From Scenedesmus sp. ARA3 (Eukaryota > Chlorophyta > Chlorophyceae > Sphaeropleales > Scenedesmaceae), in NCBI GenBank assembly GCA_004335835.1, contig RWJK01001221.1:1-64000 (forward strand): 64,000 nt of DNA. Reading direction: 5' to 3'. The notes under the pieces are model-generated. The model was not told where the DNA came from. It saw nothing but the letters and a program-made list of their open reading frames with translations, and made no database searches. Below, in pieces: positions 48,201 to 58,449 of this stretch. The position numbers were made by a program, and so were the translations under genes. Every line of letters begins with the position of its first letter. Positions within the stretch are counted from its first letter, which is position 1.

Positions 48201-48847
48201 CTGTTGTGTGCAACTGCGCGTGCAAGTGCAGCAGCTGCTGCTAATTAGCTGGCAGAGCATCAGAGCAAGGCATCAGCGACGATACAGAATTGCTGCTGCC
48301 GGTGGTGGCGCCCTTGCTGCTGTTGCTGCCGCCGCTGCTGCTGCTCCCTCAGGTGTATGTCAATGAGTTGAAGTGTGCGCATAGCATGCAGTGCTGCTAC
48401 ACATTGGCGTGCTGCAGGTGCGCACCTCCATCCACACCTCCACCTCCCAACATGCGCTCGTTTGCTGCAGAGCAGCAGCAACAGCAGACATGCAGACGAA
48501 GTCATGTTCAGCATTTGCCACCACCAACAGCAATGATGCCGAACGCAGTGGCTGGTGATGGGGAGCAAGCCATGTAACACAGCACTGATCAGAATGTCTG
48601 CTGCTGTTATTGCAGTGTACAGGTACTCGTTGTGCCACCTCTGCTAGCTGCACCCACCTGCATTGACTAGCGCATCGCCTGACCACTGCGTAATGTCTCC
48701 CTGTGACAGCACTAGCAGCGCATCTCCCACTTTATACCACCGGGCGTTGGCTGACGGCATGCTGCTCGCCGATGAATCACGTGTATGAGCGAGGCAACTG
48801 TAGATCAACAGCACCAGGACCGTGAGAGGCTTCGCTTGAGCAGCCAC
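45283..48847 (-). CDS. Macro-domain (ADP-ribose-binding) protein, 339 aa
   Basis: Probably binds ADP-ribose and may remove ADP-ribose or O-acetyl groups (MacroD-type). Eight minus-strand exons in agreeing phase: 48847-48658, 48464-48426 (39 nt), 47996-47894, 47481-47386, 47023-46924, 46352-46191, 45932-45833 and 45512-45283 (1020 nt). Motifs: [20 protein letters not shown] (Asp51, Asn62/Asn65), [15 protein letters not shown] (phosphate loop), [19 protein letters not shown] and [17 protein letters not shown] (second loop, residues about 159-170). All active-site elements of the MacroD/AF1521 group are present. The C-terminal ~110 residues are Gly/Pro/Ser-rich and unconserved. The N-terminus is hydrophobic ([20 protein letters not shown]), suggesting organelle or secretory targeting, unusual for this family. 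Head-to-head with the CRM gene. Confidence 0.93.
46373..46442. repeat. GATCA-type short repeat in macro gene intron 5
   Basis: Imperfect repeats of aagatcagatcaggatc and related pentamers just upstream (in + coordinates, after) of exon 6. Confidence 0.75.
46556..46975 (-). repeat. Four copies of the 3' end of macro-gene exon 5
   Basis: The true end (boundary 46924) is followed in intron 5 by copies ending at 46802, 46670 and 46556. They read [18 protein letters not shown], then near-identical, then a partial [10 protein letters not shown], then [17 protein letters not shown]. The first two extra copies retain GTGAGG donors; the last reads GAGGGC. Periods are about 115-132 bp. Confidence 0.95.
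47114..47258 (-). repeat. Duplicated exon 4/intron 4/exon 5 junctions in the macro gene
   Basis: Intron 4 contains an echo of exon 4's end (ctgcgccaggcatacct|GTGAGT, boundary 47238; true boundary 47386). It also contains an echo of exon 5's start after a CTGCAG acceptor (GAGCTGCCTGACGCTGGCC, from about 47164; true start 47023). This is one tandem duplication spanning the whole intron plus both exon edges. Confidence 0.92.
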
Positions 48848-49260
48848 TCTGGCGTATGTGCTGTTTGCTGCTTGCTGTTGCGGAGCGCGTGCTTACAGTG
48901 CTGCAGGGCGCCTGGCTCTTACAGTAAGTAACCGAGGTACAAGCAAACGTTTTGTCGAAGTCAACAGCATACAAGCTGCAGTGCAGCAGCAGATCGGGAC
49001 GATATCGACACAGGGCACGAGATCAGCTGGAACCGGAGCGAGCGTGTTCAATCAGCGGTGTGTGACCACTTGTATCAGGTGAATGTACTGCGGTTCTGTG
49101 CATTGGTGGCGCGTACCAAGCTTGAGCACAACGGTCAGGTGTGTTAGGGCTCTTGTCTGCCCCGTACGAGCTCATATGCACCGATGGCCATCCTTTTCTC
49201 TTTAATCAAGTTCAGTTGAGCTGTCTTACAAGCAATGTAAGTTTCACCGAACTGGCAGCC
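48848..49260. promoter_or_regulatory. Bidirectional promoter region, macro (-) / CRM (+)
   Basis: 413 bp between the two start codons. No long open frame or repeat; unlike the flanking DNA it lacks CAG arrays. No named motif recognised. Confidence 0.55.
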
Positions 49261-50135
49261 ATGTTGTGCAGCAGAATCGGCAGCAGCAGCCTGGCAGTGG
49301 CTGGAGCCTGGAGGCAGCGGCATGCGGTTGCATCACGCCACTCTGCCGTTGTTCGCGTCAAATTGCCATTAGCAATATACTCTTCGTTCAGGTCGCGACG
49401 TACAGCTCCTACAGTTGCAGCAGCCCCCACAGATGAGCAGCCGTCAGAACCAGCAGCAGCAGATGCAGAAGCTGCAAGCTCAGCTGCCGAGCAGCCCTTT
49501 CCCACTCCAAGTACGCACCACATGCCTGAAATAACGAGCAAGGAGCGAGCTGTGCTGCGTGCACAGTCTGAGTCGCTGGCAAAAGCGAAAACACTGCAGC
49601 GGCTGATAGTTGGCGCTCAAGGCATTACTTTCAACGTGCTGGTGAGTCCATGTCAATCGCCATGGCATACCCGCAATCATCTGCCAGCAGTCTAGTCCAA
49701 CGATTTCGTCAAGTTGTGTTACTTCTAGGTATGCAGGACAAACCACAAGCAGAGTCTTGCAGACAACACCTTTCAACACGCTGTTGAATCCAAGATGTGT
49801 GTGTGTTACAAGTCGGGAACACAGCCCGTTCTCGAGCCAAAGTCAGGCTCTTTGGACAACCACCGAACCCCATTCTGGTGCTGCCGCCGGCCGCCTGCTG
49901 CTGCTGCTGAGTGCAGATGGCAGCCATGGACGTGCTCATGAAGCACGAGTTCCTACGCATCAAGCTGGGCGAGGGCTGCGGCTTGGAGCGCAAGCAGACA
50001 GCAGTTATGCTGGGGCAGCTGCTTGATGCAGCAGTGGTGGGCCAAGTGGGGTTCACCATAACGCTGTACAGGCGCAAGGGCCTGCCAAGGCCAGACAACC
50101 TTACAAAGCCTCAAGCAGCAGCAAAGGGAGCATGA
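49261..50135 (+). CDS. Single CRM/YhbY-type RNA-binding protein, organellar, 199 aa
   Basis: CRM domains bind structured RNA and act in organelle group II intron splicing or ribosome assembly. Two plus-strand exons: 49261-49641 and 49917-50135 (600 nt, phase 0). The ATG at 49261 opens a transit-peptide-like, Arg/Ser/Ala-rich leader (MLCSRIGSSSLAVAGAWRQR). An acidic Ala/Glu linker follows, and then the domain: EITSKERAVLRAQSESLAKA, QRLIVGAQGITFNVL|MAAMDVLMKHEFLRIKLGEG, and GQVGFTITLYRRKGLPRP (the conserved G-x-x-x-x-LYR end). The usual central GxxG loop reads VGAQG. Only one domain is present, as in bacterial YhbY and some short plant CRM proteins. Convergent with the membrane-protein gene. 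Confidence 0.88.
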
Positions 50136-50713
50136 GCAGCTTACGGCAGCTCAAAGCAACAGCATATTTTACATGCTGCATGGCATGCTAGTTGATGCAG
50201 CAGCAGCAGCACTGCCAGTATCTGGTGGCAGTGCGTGCTGCATCGTCTGCTTCACAGCTGCCGACCGGCAGCACAGCGCAGGCCTGGCATATCAGCACGC
50301 TGCACAGTCCAGCGAGCAAGCCACCTGGCGCATCAGCAGAGCCCGCCAGTGCGAGCAGTTTCTCAGCACTTCAAGCACACACCAAGCATACATTAGGACC
50401 AAGCCGCACATCAACCAACTGTGACAACACACAGGATGCTCAACCCCAATGGCACCTGGGGCACACACGCAACTGTGCTTCTCATCAGCAGTGCTGCACT
50501 TTGCAGCACTTCTCGAGTCATCCCGCACACCGTCGTCTGCTGTGGTCATCCATCCACCGGCATCGCACACCATCTGCTGCTGCAGCTCTTGCTACTGCTG
50601 GGCAGCCAGCCCACCAACAACCAAATACTCCCATGGCCAAACAGCTTCCTCCAGCTGCAGCTTTTCAACCGGTCAACTCCAGTCAACGCCGGTCAACCCT
50701 GGTCAATATTGCT
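50136..50713. other. Convergent intergenic region (CRM and membrane-protein genes)
   Basis: 3' flanks of both genes. A short ggtcaa-rich repeat at 50668-50707 resembles the one in DXS intron 4. No gene recognised. Confidence 0.5.
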
Positions 50714-52266
50714 TCAGTTGACCAGCTCGTGCAGCATCTTGTTCACGCTCTTGGCCTCCTGCGGGCGTGTCAGCATGTGCAGCAGGATGCCTGCGGCAGC
50801 GCCCGCAGAGGCGCCGCCCACATAGTGCAGAGGCTTGGCGTCGCTGCTGTTGCGCAGGAAGTAGGCTGCTGCAGCCAGGCCCAGCGCGCCGCCCACCTGC
50901 ACAGGTGTGAGATGCGGATGTGATGGCTGTGATCAAGTGGGTGGTGAGGTTGTGGGCCTGCTGATTGGATGATGATGGTGGTGGTTTGAGAGGCACTAAA
51001 AGAGGGTGCCTGGAATCAAATATGGTGTTGTGCTGCAGCCTTGCAGCATGCTGGCAGACGGTCCCATGCTACTTCGTGCAGGGAGCATGGTTGTGGCAGC
51101 TGCATGTGCATCTGGCAAGCACACAGTGTGCCGGCATTGCTTTGCTGGCAGTGTGCCATGCTGCGCAAGTACTTCTCAGATCTGCTGTCTTCGTGCATGT
51201 GGAGCCGTGTCACACATCAAGACAATGGCATGGTGCTGTTGCGGCTGCTGCTGGCACCGTACCTGTGACAGGTGGTCATTGCGGTGCTGGCTGGTGTTGT
51301 AGTGCAGCCTGTGTATGCAACGCGCCAGTGGCAGAGTTTGGCAGCAAGTGAGCACAACCAGTGTAGCCCCTGTACCTATCAACCGAGCACATGGTTGCAT
51401 TGGTGTTTGGAATACAGAAACATGTCATATTTCAAACGCATCATGAGGCAAGGTCCAAGGTCCTGTGCGGCAGTAACAAGCGCTGCTGCTGCTGCTGCTG
51501 CTGCTAGCGCTTTCAGTGGCAGAAAGCAGCATGCAACACTGTGCAAATTCACTTGGTTAGCAGCAGAATGTTGTAAAACACAGCTGCATGTCGAACTTGT
51601 GCAGCAATGTGCACTGCTGGGTTGCCCATGGAATCAAACAGCAGCAAAGTGAGCACGACACGCAGCTGCACCCACTCGGATTGTCTACGTATTCCGAGCA
51701 GCTCTCACCTGTACACCCTGTCCTCCATTCCCTCCCTGTCCATTTGAAGGAGCTTGACGCTTCCCACCAGGACTGCGAGCAGGGAAAAGTCGGTGTCGGG
51801 ACCGAACTTGAGCCAACGAGCAACGCGCAGGATCACAACCGCGGCATCCTGATCAGCTGCGCTTCGTACTGAGTGCAAAACAGATACATGAGAGCAGCAA
51901 TGCTTGGCTACACAGTTGCTGCAAGCGCGGAGATCGGAACAACAGCAAGCCTCTCACAGGTAAGTCCCAGGGACCCCAGAGTGGTCAGAGCAACGCCCTC
52001 GGCTATCTTCAGGGGGTCAACCTGCTCCTTCTTGACGAAGTGCTGGTACAGGCCCAGAGCTGGAGCCACAGCAAACGTGCCAAGCACTGCTCCACCCTGA
52101 ATGCCCTTCTGCGTGCTGCAAGCAAACAGTGGGGAGCCACGTCATCAGATCAGGCACTGCAGGCAAGCGCGAAAGCTTCCAAAGCGTATGAAGCGTACAT
52201 GTGGCACCACAGCTTAGGGCAAGCTGCCTTTGAAGGGTCGAAGCGGTCGTCCTTGAACTGAGGCAT
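50714..52266 (-). CDS. Small multi-span membrane protein, 201 aa, function unknown
   Basis: Five minus-strand exons with agreeing phase: 52266-52208, 52115-51958, 51868-51709, 51308-51263 and 50896-50714 (606 nt). The start is MPQFKDDRFDPSKAACPKL. Hydrophobic, Gly/Ala-rich segments follow: GIQGGAVLGTFAVAPALGLY, EGVALTTLGSLGLT, FSLLAVLVGSVKLL, VGGALGLAAAAYFL and VGGASAGAAAGILLHML. A conserved-looking hydrophilic loop, EDRVYRLHYNTSQHRNDHLSQ (split over two exons), separates them. The (E)DR..RL..N..Q.R.D pattern followed by Gly-rich helices recalls small proteins of mitochondrial or plastid membranes, but I cannot name the family. The 46-nt exon is short but phase-perfect. Head-to-head with PhoD. 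Confidence 0.8.
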
Positions 52267-52673
52267 CTTGCGTTCTGTGCTGCTGGTGAAGTCCGCGAAT
52301 ATGCAAACAAAATTTCGTCGCTTCCCCTTGATTTCAGACAAGTAATTTTTTCGAAGCGCCCCCTTGCCAAGTAAAGAAGGCACGTACACCACGACCTTGG
52401 GTCCTAGGTGTTTGGTCATGACAGAAATGAACTGCAGACATGGAGTTTGCTTCCGGCAGAGAACTCTCAAAAACCTCTTAAATTTTGTAAGCTGCTGTTG
52501 CACATGTGATCACAGTGCAGTGCCCAACACAGGAACCCCGCAAGTGCTTGCTTGTGCTTGGAAACACTGCTGCCTCTGCTATGCAACAGCAGCACAGCCA
52601 TGCTGAACAGCACGTATCCACAACAACTACTGTGACATCACAGATGTAAAAACTCAGCTGATTACTAAATAAC
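52267..52673. promoter_or_regulatory. Bidirectional promoter region, membrane protein (-) / PhoD (+)
   Basis: 407 bp between opposed start codons, nearly the same spacing as the macro/CRM pair. Relatively repeat-free. No named motif recognised. Confidence 0.55.
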
Positions 52674-54320
52674 ATGAGCCTTCAGCTCGAGCAGGATTCA
52701 GACCAGCTGCTGGGGGCAGGCGCAGCAGCAAGTGCCTCTGACAGGCCACGCTGGTGGCAAAAAGAAGATGGCTTCCTATCCATCACCAGCAGCCAGCCAG
52801 GCAACCTCAAAAGCAGCACTCGAAGATCTGTGCCTATCTGGATGCTGGTGCTCACACTCGCTGCACTTCTGCTGTCAGTTGTGTCACTGGCAGTGTCAGT
52901 GGCAAAGACGTCGGGGCCTGCAGCAGCAGCAGCAGCGGGAGCGCAGCAGCAAAGCAGACCCGCTGCAGCCTGGCCCCAGATCAAGCGCATTGCATTCAGC
53001 TCTTGCACTTCTTATGACTTGAGGCCACAACCCATATGGACTGAGGTGAGTGGGCTGGGCCAGCAGTTGGACTGTTCCAGATGCAACATGTACTCAACAC
53101 GTGTGTTACATTAGCAACTGCCAGGGTCTCTAAATGAAGCAGAAACTAACAGCCGCAGCACCGGCAGCCGCAGCCGCAGCAGGCGTGCTGCAACTGCCCA
53201 TAGCAGCAGCTCTGCGCCAGGCTTGGCTGCATCACTTGACATCTGCAGCACAGTGCGGTATGCGTCAAATGGGCAGCTTGGGCGGGCTGCTGTGAGCAAC
53301 TTGCAAGCACCGCAATGGGCAGCTGAGGTGCAGCGGAAACGCACACAGGACGGCTGGCAGCTGCCGACTCAGCATACATACAAACACACCACAGCTGTAG
53401 CATCCTGTGACATGCAATGCATACTTCTGTGTGTTTGCTTGCAGGGTGTAATCCCCTCAAACCCTGACGCCTGGGTATGGCTTGGCGACATATCGTATAT
53501 GGATGACCCTCTTCTGGACTGTGCACAAGTGCCGAGCTTCCCAGAGTGTCAGTGCGAAGCAGACTTCATGAAACGGCCACCCTTCCAGTGCGTGACGCAG
53601 TGCTCAAATGCATTACAGATTCATCAAACGTGTACGCTGTGCTGCCAATGTTTTCAAAGCCCGCTGTGTCAATAGAGCTCGTAATGTATGCGGTCAGAGT
53701 TGGCAGCAGCAACAACAAGTCCATGCTGTACATTGCTGGAGTTTGCAGCTGAGGCAAGGCACCGCTTAGAATTTTGGTTGATGAGCACAGCTTGCAGGCG
53801 ATTGCAGCGCCAAGTGAGTACTGCTGCTGCCGGCAGTAACAGGCTTGTGTTCACCTGCTGCAGGTGCTATGCCGGCGACATTGAGCATGCCAGAACACGA
53901 ATGCTGCACCAGGTCAGTGGCAGCACCAGCTAGTATACAGTTTGCATGAGGCTCAGTGTGTGTACACACTTGTGGCAGCTGTTGTGATAGGTCAGCTGTG
54001 GTTTAAAAGACCACGCAACGAGCCAACAGCAGCGGCGGCAGCAGGGGAGTGTGCTTGCATGAGCGTGTGCAAAGCCGCTGCTTTTCACCCCTCTGTTTCG
54101 TAGCTGAGTCTCCCACAATGGCCTGACCTTGTGTATTTGTGTGTGACCACAGCACTTCGGCGCATGCTGCTTACCAGTCGCTGCAGTCACCTCTTGCTTG
54201 AATGTTTGACCGTCACATGCTGCTGCTGCTGCTGCCCTGCAGCTGAGCATCCCTGAGTACCAAAATTTTCCTGGACTTCATGTTCAACATCCCCCTTGCT
54301 GCTGCTGCTGCCGCCGCCGC

Positions 54321-54363
<43 letters not shown>

Positions 54364-55570
54364 CTGCAGCTGAGCATCCCTGAGTACCAAGCCTTCCTGG
54401 CCTTCATGTGCCCCGGCTACCAGGCCTCAGGGCTCTTCCCTCCCCTGGGCAGCGACCCCTCAATGTGCCCCAGGTGCGGCCTAGTAGCTGTGCTGTGGCA
54501 GGCTAAGCGTGCCTCTGTCATCCTGCAACAGTATTTCTGTAGCGGCATAAACCAAGGTTGTATTTTGCATATGGAGCCCCAAACCCTGTCAAATGACCCT
54601 GGTGTGTACAGCACATGCTGTTCTGTCATAGTATCACCATGTCTGCCAGCACAACCTCGCTGAGCCATACGTTGCTTCTGACAACTGCAGAAAGCCGTCA
54701 CCTGTGTCTGCTGAAGGTTGACACAGCACATAAACCATACATGCTGTCTGCTCACCTCCGCTGCAGGCCCATTTTTGGGACATATGATGACCATGACTTT
54801 GGATGGAACAACGGCAATGGAAGGTGCGTGCAGCCCAGCATGAACCAGGCTGTGGGGTAGCAAAGCATACATTGTATCTGCTTGCTGTGTATGGGGGCAA
54901 CGACTGCTGCAAACAGACTGCCATGGCAACAGCAACGCTGCTTTGCCACGTGGCTGCAACCTTTGCTCCTTGAAAGGTCGGTGACAGCTTCCATTTGTGA
55001 AGTTTTAGTATTGCTGCCGCCAGTCAGGCAGTCGAATCAAACGACGCCACAGGTGTCCCAGCTTCCTGTGCCCCTCAAGCACCATTGTTCAAAGTACATA
55101 TGCGCTGCTGCTGCTGCTGCTGCTTGCAGGAACCCCAACAAGCACGAGATCAAAAACATCTACCTGGACGGCATCGGTGAGCGGCGAGACAGCCCCCGCC
55201 GCGGCAGCAACAACGGCCTGCAGGCGGCATACACCCTGCCAGGCCCCGGCAGCAGCAGCAGCAGCAGCAGCAGGAGCAGCAGCAGCAGCAGTGGGCTTGT
55301 TGATGAGATCCAGCTGGTGCTGCTGGATGAGCGGTACTTCCGTGAGACGCTGCCCTGCAGCATCCGGCGCGACTGGTGAGCATTGCACAACTGGCATGCC
55401 ACATGCAGGCGAATTATGCCATACTGCCGCCGCGATTGTGCCGGATTCTTGCCAGATTCATAGTCTTGCACTGTTGCACTGTTGTTTACAGTATATCTGC
55501 GCCTTGCGCGTAGTGCTCGTGCTAGTCAAGGTATTGCAGGGCTGATGCAGTGTGTTGTGATGTGTCGTAT

Positions 55571-55630
<60 letters not shown>

Positions 55631-55746
55631 NNNNNNNNNNNNNNNNNNNNNNNNNNNNNNNNNNNNNNNNNNNNNNNNNNNNNNNNNNNNNNNNNNNNNN
55701 NNNNNNNNNNNNNNNNNNNNNNNNNNNNNNNNNNNNNNNNNNNNNN

Positions 55747-55805
<59 letters not shown>

Positions 55806-57808
55806 GCTGCAGGTGTACAGCTGTACTGCACAACTCATCGCACCCGGAGACCCTGCAGCCCTCAAAGGGTGACGTGGCCTTCTGTGTGGATTTCCTGCTG
55901 GGAGGGGGGCTGGGCCAGGGCGGCTCTTGCTGCAGCAAGGATGATGAATGGAGCGTGTGGTGCTCCAAGGTGAGCTTTGCATACATTCTAAAACAGGTGT
56001 GGTGCTGCATGACTTGACACGTAGCAGCTGTTAAATTGGTTGCGGCTCCTGCTGCAGCAAGGATGACGATTGGAGCGTGTGGTGCTCCAAGGTGAGCTTC
56101 ACATACACTGTAAAGCAGGTGTGGTGCTGCATGACTTGATATGTAGCAGCTGTCACTTTGGTTGGGGCTCATGCTGCAGCAAGGATGACGAATGGAGTGT
56201 GTGGTGCCCCAAGGTGCGCGGGCAGTTTGTATTCTATGCATTCAACAGCAGCTGCAAGTGCAGGGCTGATGATGATGCATCAGTGTTGGTGTGGATAGGG
56301 TGGTGCCTCGCCTGATTGTGCCTGCTGCAGCAAGGATGATTAGTGGAGTGTCAGGTTTTTCAAAGTGCGTGAGCGGTACAGCAGTCTGCACACTGTAGTG
56401 CTGCGCAGTTGTGTACGCAGCAAAAGGCGTGGTGCAGTAGTACGCGCAGCACCCGGTGCAACATGGCGCAACCCACCGATATCCTCTATGCTCTGCTGCA
56501 GATGGCGCGCCTGCACGTGCACCAACCAGTGCGCCACGAGCTCTGCGACCCCACATCAGCTGCATTCGGCCAGCGCCTGCTTCTGTTGGACACCGACAAC
56601 ACCACCGTACTGCCGCTCTCAGACGACCTGTGGACCAATCGCCAGCAGCAGCTTTCCAGGCGACTTTTAGAAGCCACCAGCAGCCCAATTTGTGAGGTGC
56701 TTGGGCTCCAGCAACGCCAATGGCTGCAGCAGACGCTTCAAAACAGCACAGCAGCTCTGAATATCATTGCATCTGGGTCAGTGCTTGCTGGGAGTGTTGG
56801 CTGGCGAGAAGGGCAGTACAGCAATGCATGCAGTGGGGATGATTTGGGCTGCTGGCAAAGAGCTCAAGTCAACCTGCTGCATACAATTGCAAATGCAAGC
56901 GGCTGCAGTGTGGTGATCACAGGGGACTTCCATTACAGCGATCTGAAGGTGGTCCAGCCTGGCGTTGAGCGGGGCTACGCGCAGCAGCTGCAAACTGGCA
57001 AGCTGGCAAAGCCTGTGTATCAGGTGAGGTTGATTGCACTGGCAGTTCACCACATGTGCTGTACAACAACATGCATGTATGATCAGCCAGCAAGGTTTTG
57101 CTCCCCCTGGCAAGAACAGCATGCACGGCGTCACAGTGCTGTGTGGCTGCCGCACTTCTGCATGCAAGCACAGTGCATGTCCTCGTCATATACTTCCCAA
57201 GCACGTGGCATTGAGCGGGGCTACGCGCAGCAGCTGCAGACCCTCCGGCTGGCAAAGCTGGTGTATTGGGTGTGCCGCGGAGTAAGCTGACAACGTCCGC
57301 TGGGTGACATTGCACAGTGCATTCGAGAGAGCTGCACAGTGTTGTGTGGATGCCGATGTGCTTACAAGCGCTGTGTGTCTCAACGTCCCATACGTGCTGT
57401 GTAGGGCTGCGTTGCTGCAGCACTGCAGCACTGCAGCAGGTATGCGTGTTTGTTAGCATATCCTTGATATCGTGCTGCTCTGGTGTCCACCTCACTCTGC
57501 TGCTGTTGCTGCTGCTGCTGCTGCTGCAGGCCATGGGCAGTGGCATGACGTACAGCACAGCAGAGCACAAGGACTCACACGTACCCTGCACAAACTCGTA
57601 CCGAGAAGATCGTACGGGCCTGCGGCCGCTTGGCCGCTGCTCGTATGTCTCCGATCCTGGCTTTTCCATGCTTGAAGTGGATTGGCAAGCACGAGTAGTG
57701 AGCCTGAGTGTGCGGAATCATACGAATGGCGAGGTAGCGTACGGAGTGGATGGCAGTAGGCAGTTGATTCAGTTCTCCTTGGATACATGTGAACTGCTTA
57801 AGGACTGA
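52674..57808 (+). CDS. Membrane-anchored PhoD-like phosphatase, 642 aa
   Basis: Metal-dependent phosphoesterase of the PhoD family, in algae linked to phosphate scavenging from organic esters. Nine plus-strand exons, phases all consistent (1929 nt): 52674-53045, 53445-53587, 53864-53912, 54370-54473, 54767-54823, 55130-55375, 55813-55969, 56502-57023 and 57530-57808. A single N-terminal transmembrane helix at residues 53-76 (IWMLVLTLAALLLSVVSLAV) after an Arg-rich stretch suggests a type II anchor with the enzyme outside or lumenal. Metal-site motifs: FSSC, VWLGDISYMDD (Asp139), TYDDHDFGWN (residues 230-233) and VVITGDFHYSDL (Asp518, His520); substrate-side DERYFRETLPC and GLQQRQWLQQTL are also present. 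Ser-rich insert in exon 6. Several Cys in exon 7 (GGSCCSKDDEWSVWCSK) fit an extracytoplasmic location. Introns carry exon-junction echoes and CTG arrays. Confidence 0.94.
54236..54282 (+). repeat. Echo of PhoD exon 4 5' end
   Basis: CCCTGCAG|ctgagcatccctgagtacca is repeated about 130 bp upstream of the true exon 4 start (54370). The copy has one extra base after gtaccaa, breaking frame. A CTG array separates the two copies. Confidence 0.93.
55572..55803. repeat. CTG array with assembly gap (116 N) before PhoD exon 7
   Basis: About 20 CTG units on each side of N run 55631-55746, ending 10 bases before the CTGCAG acceptor of exon 7 (starts 55813). True length unknown. Confidence 0.97.
55922..56367 (+). 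repeat. Four tandem copies of PhoD exon 7 3' end (~122-bp units)
   Basis: Copies end at 55969 (real), 56091, 56213 and about 56365. The first three read GSCCSKDD(E/D)WSVWC(S/P)K in frame before GTGAGC, GTGAGC and GTGCGC; the fourth has a TAG and no proper donor. The intron part of each unit (gtgtggtgctgcatgacttg) is also conserved between the first two. Confidence 0.97.
57205..57275 (+). repeat. Echo of PhoD exon 8 3' end in intron 8
   Basis: IERGYAQQLQTLRLAKLVYW before GTGTGC copies the exon 8 end VERGYAQQLQTGKLAKPVYQ (boundary 57023). Following intron sequence (gtgctgtgtggctgccgc versus gtgttgtgtggatgccga) is also repeated; period about 250 bp. Confidence 0.92.
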
Positions 57809-58388
57809 AGCATCTGCGTGGCTTGCTGTATGTCAGCAGTTCAAAGCCACAGCCTGTGATCATGCGTGATCTGTACAGGTTGTGAGAGGCCGCTGACATG
57901 CACGTCATGACGCTACTGTGTCAGCAGCCACGGACATTTTGAAAGGTTGAAGCAATTGTCGTGTAACACATTGCTTGACCCCACTGGTGTTACAGGCTGT
58001 AACAAGCATTCTTATGCTTACACCCTTATGGTGTTTTTACCTTTACGACTGAAGCGCAAGTATTGATGCTTGTTGTGTGTTGCTGCTTCCCTTGCTGCCA
58101 CAGTTGAATGACGTGTAGAAGAAACCTGAAACATTCACTGAACACCTGGGACAGGTTCAGGGTTGCGCAAGAATCCACATCTCGCAGTTGAGCTGCGTTG
58201 TGCCAACACGTAGGAATAGGCATAGGGAGTGCATACAAGTTATCAGTCTTGCTGTGCCACCTTTTGTTACAGATCAAGGTGGTGCTTCAGCTCCCAGCAG
58301 GGGTCTTGCTTTGCCTTGGTGAATGCGCACTCTCAATACTAAAATCGTCATCTGATGGAGCACACCACAAGATGTGTAAGCAGCAGCT
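57809..58388. other. Convergent 3' region of PhoD and SMG8
   Basis: Contains TGTAA signals typical of green-algal polyadenylation on both strands: plus strand at 57962 and 57998, minus strand at 58271-58267 and 57994-57990. The string ttacaggctgtaa (57990-58002) is a near-palindrome carrying one signal for each strand. Confidence 0.6.
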
Positions 58389-58414
58389 TCACCGCTTCTG
58401 CCCCTGCCCCTGCC

Positions 58415-58449
<35 letters not shown>

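Noticed and set aside
55922..56367. Assembly duplication error as explanation for repeated units
   Set aside because: Copies differ from each other at many positions (and by indels or stops), which simple misassembly of one sequence would not give.
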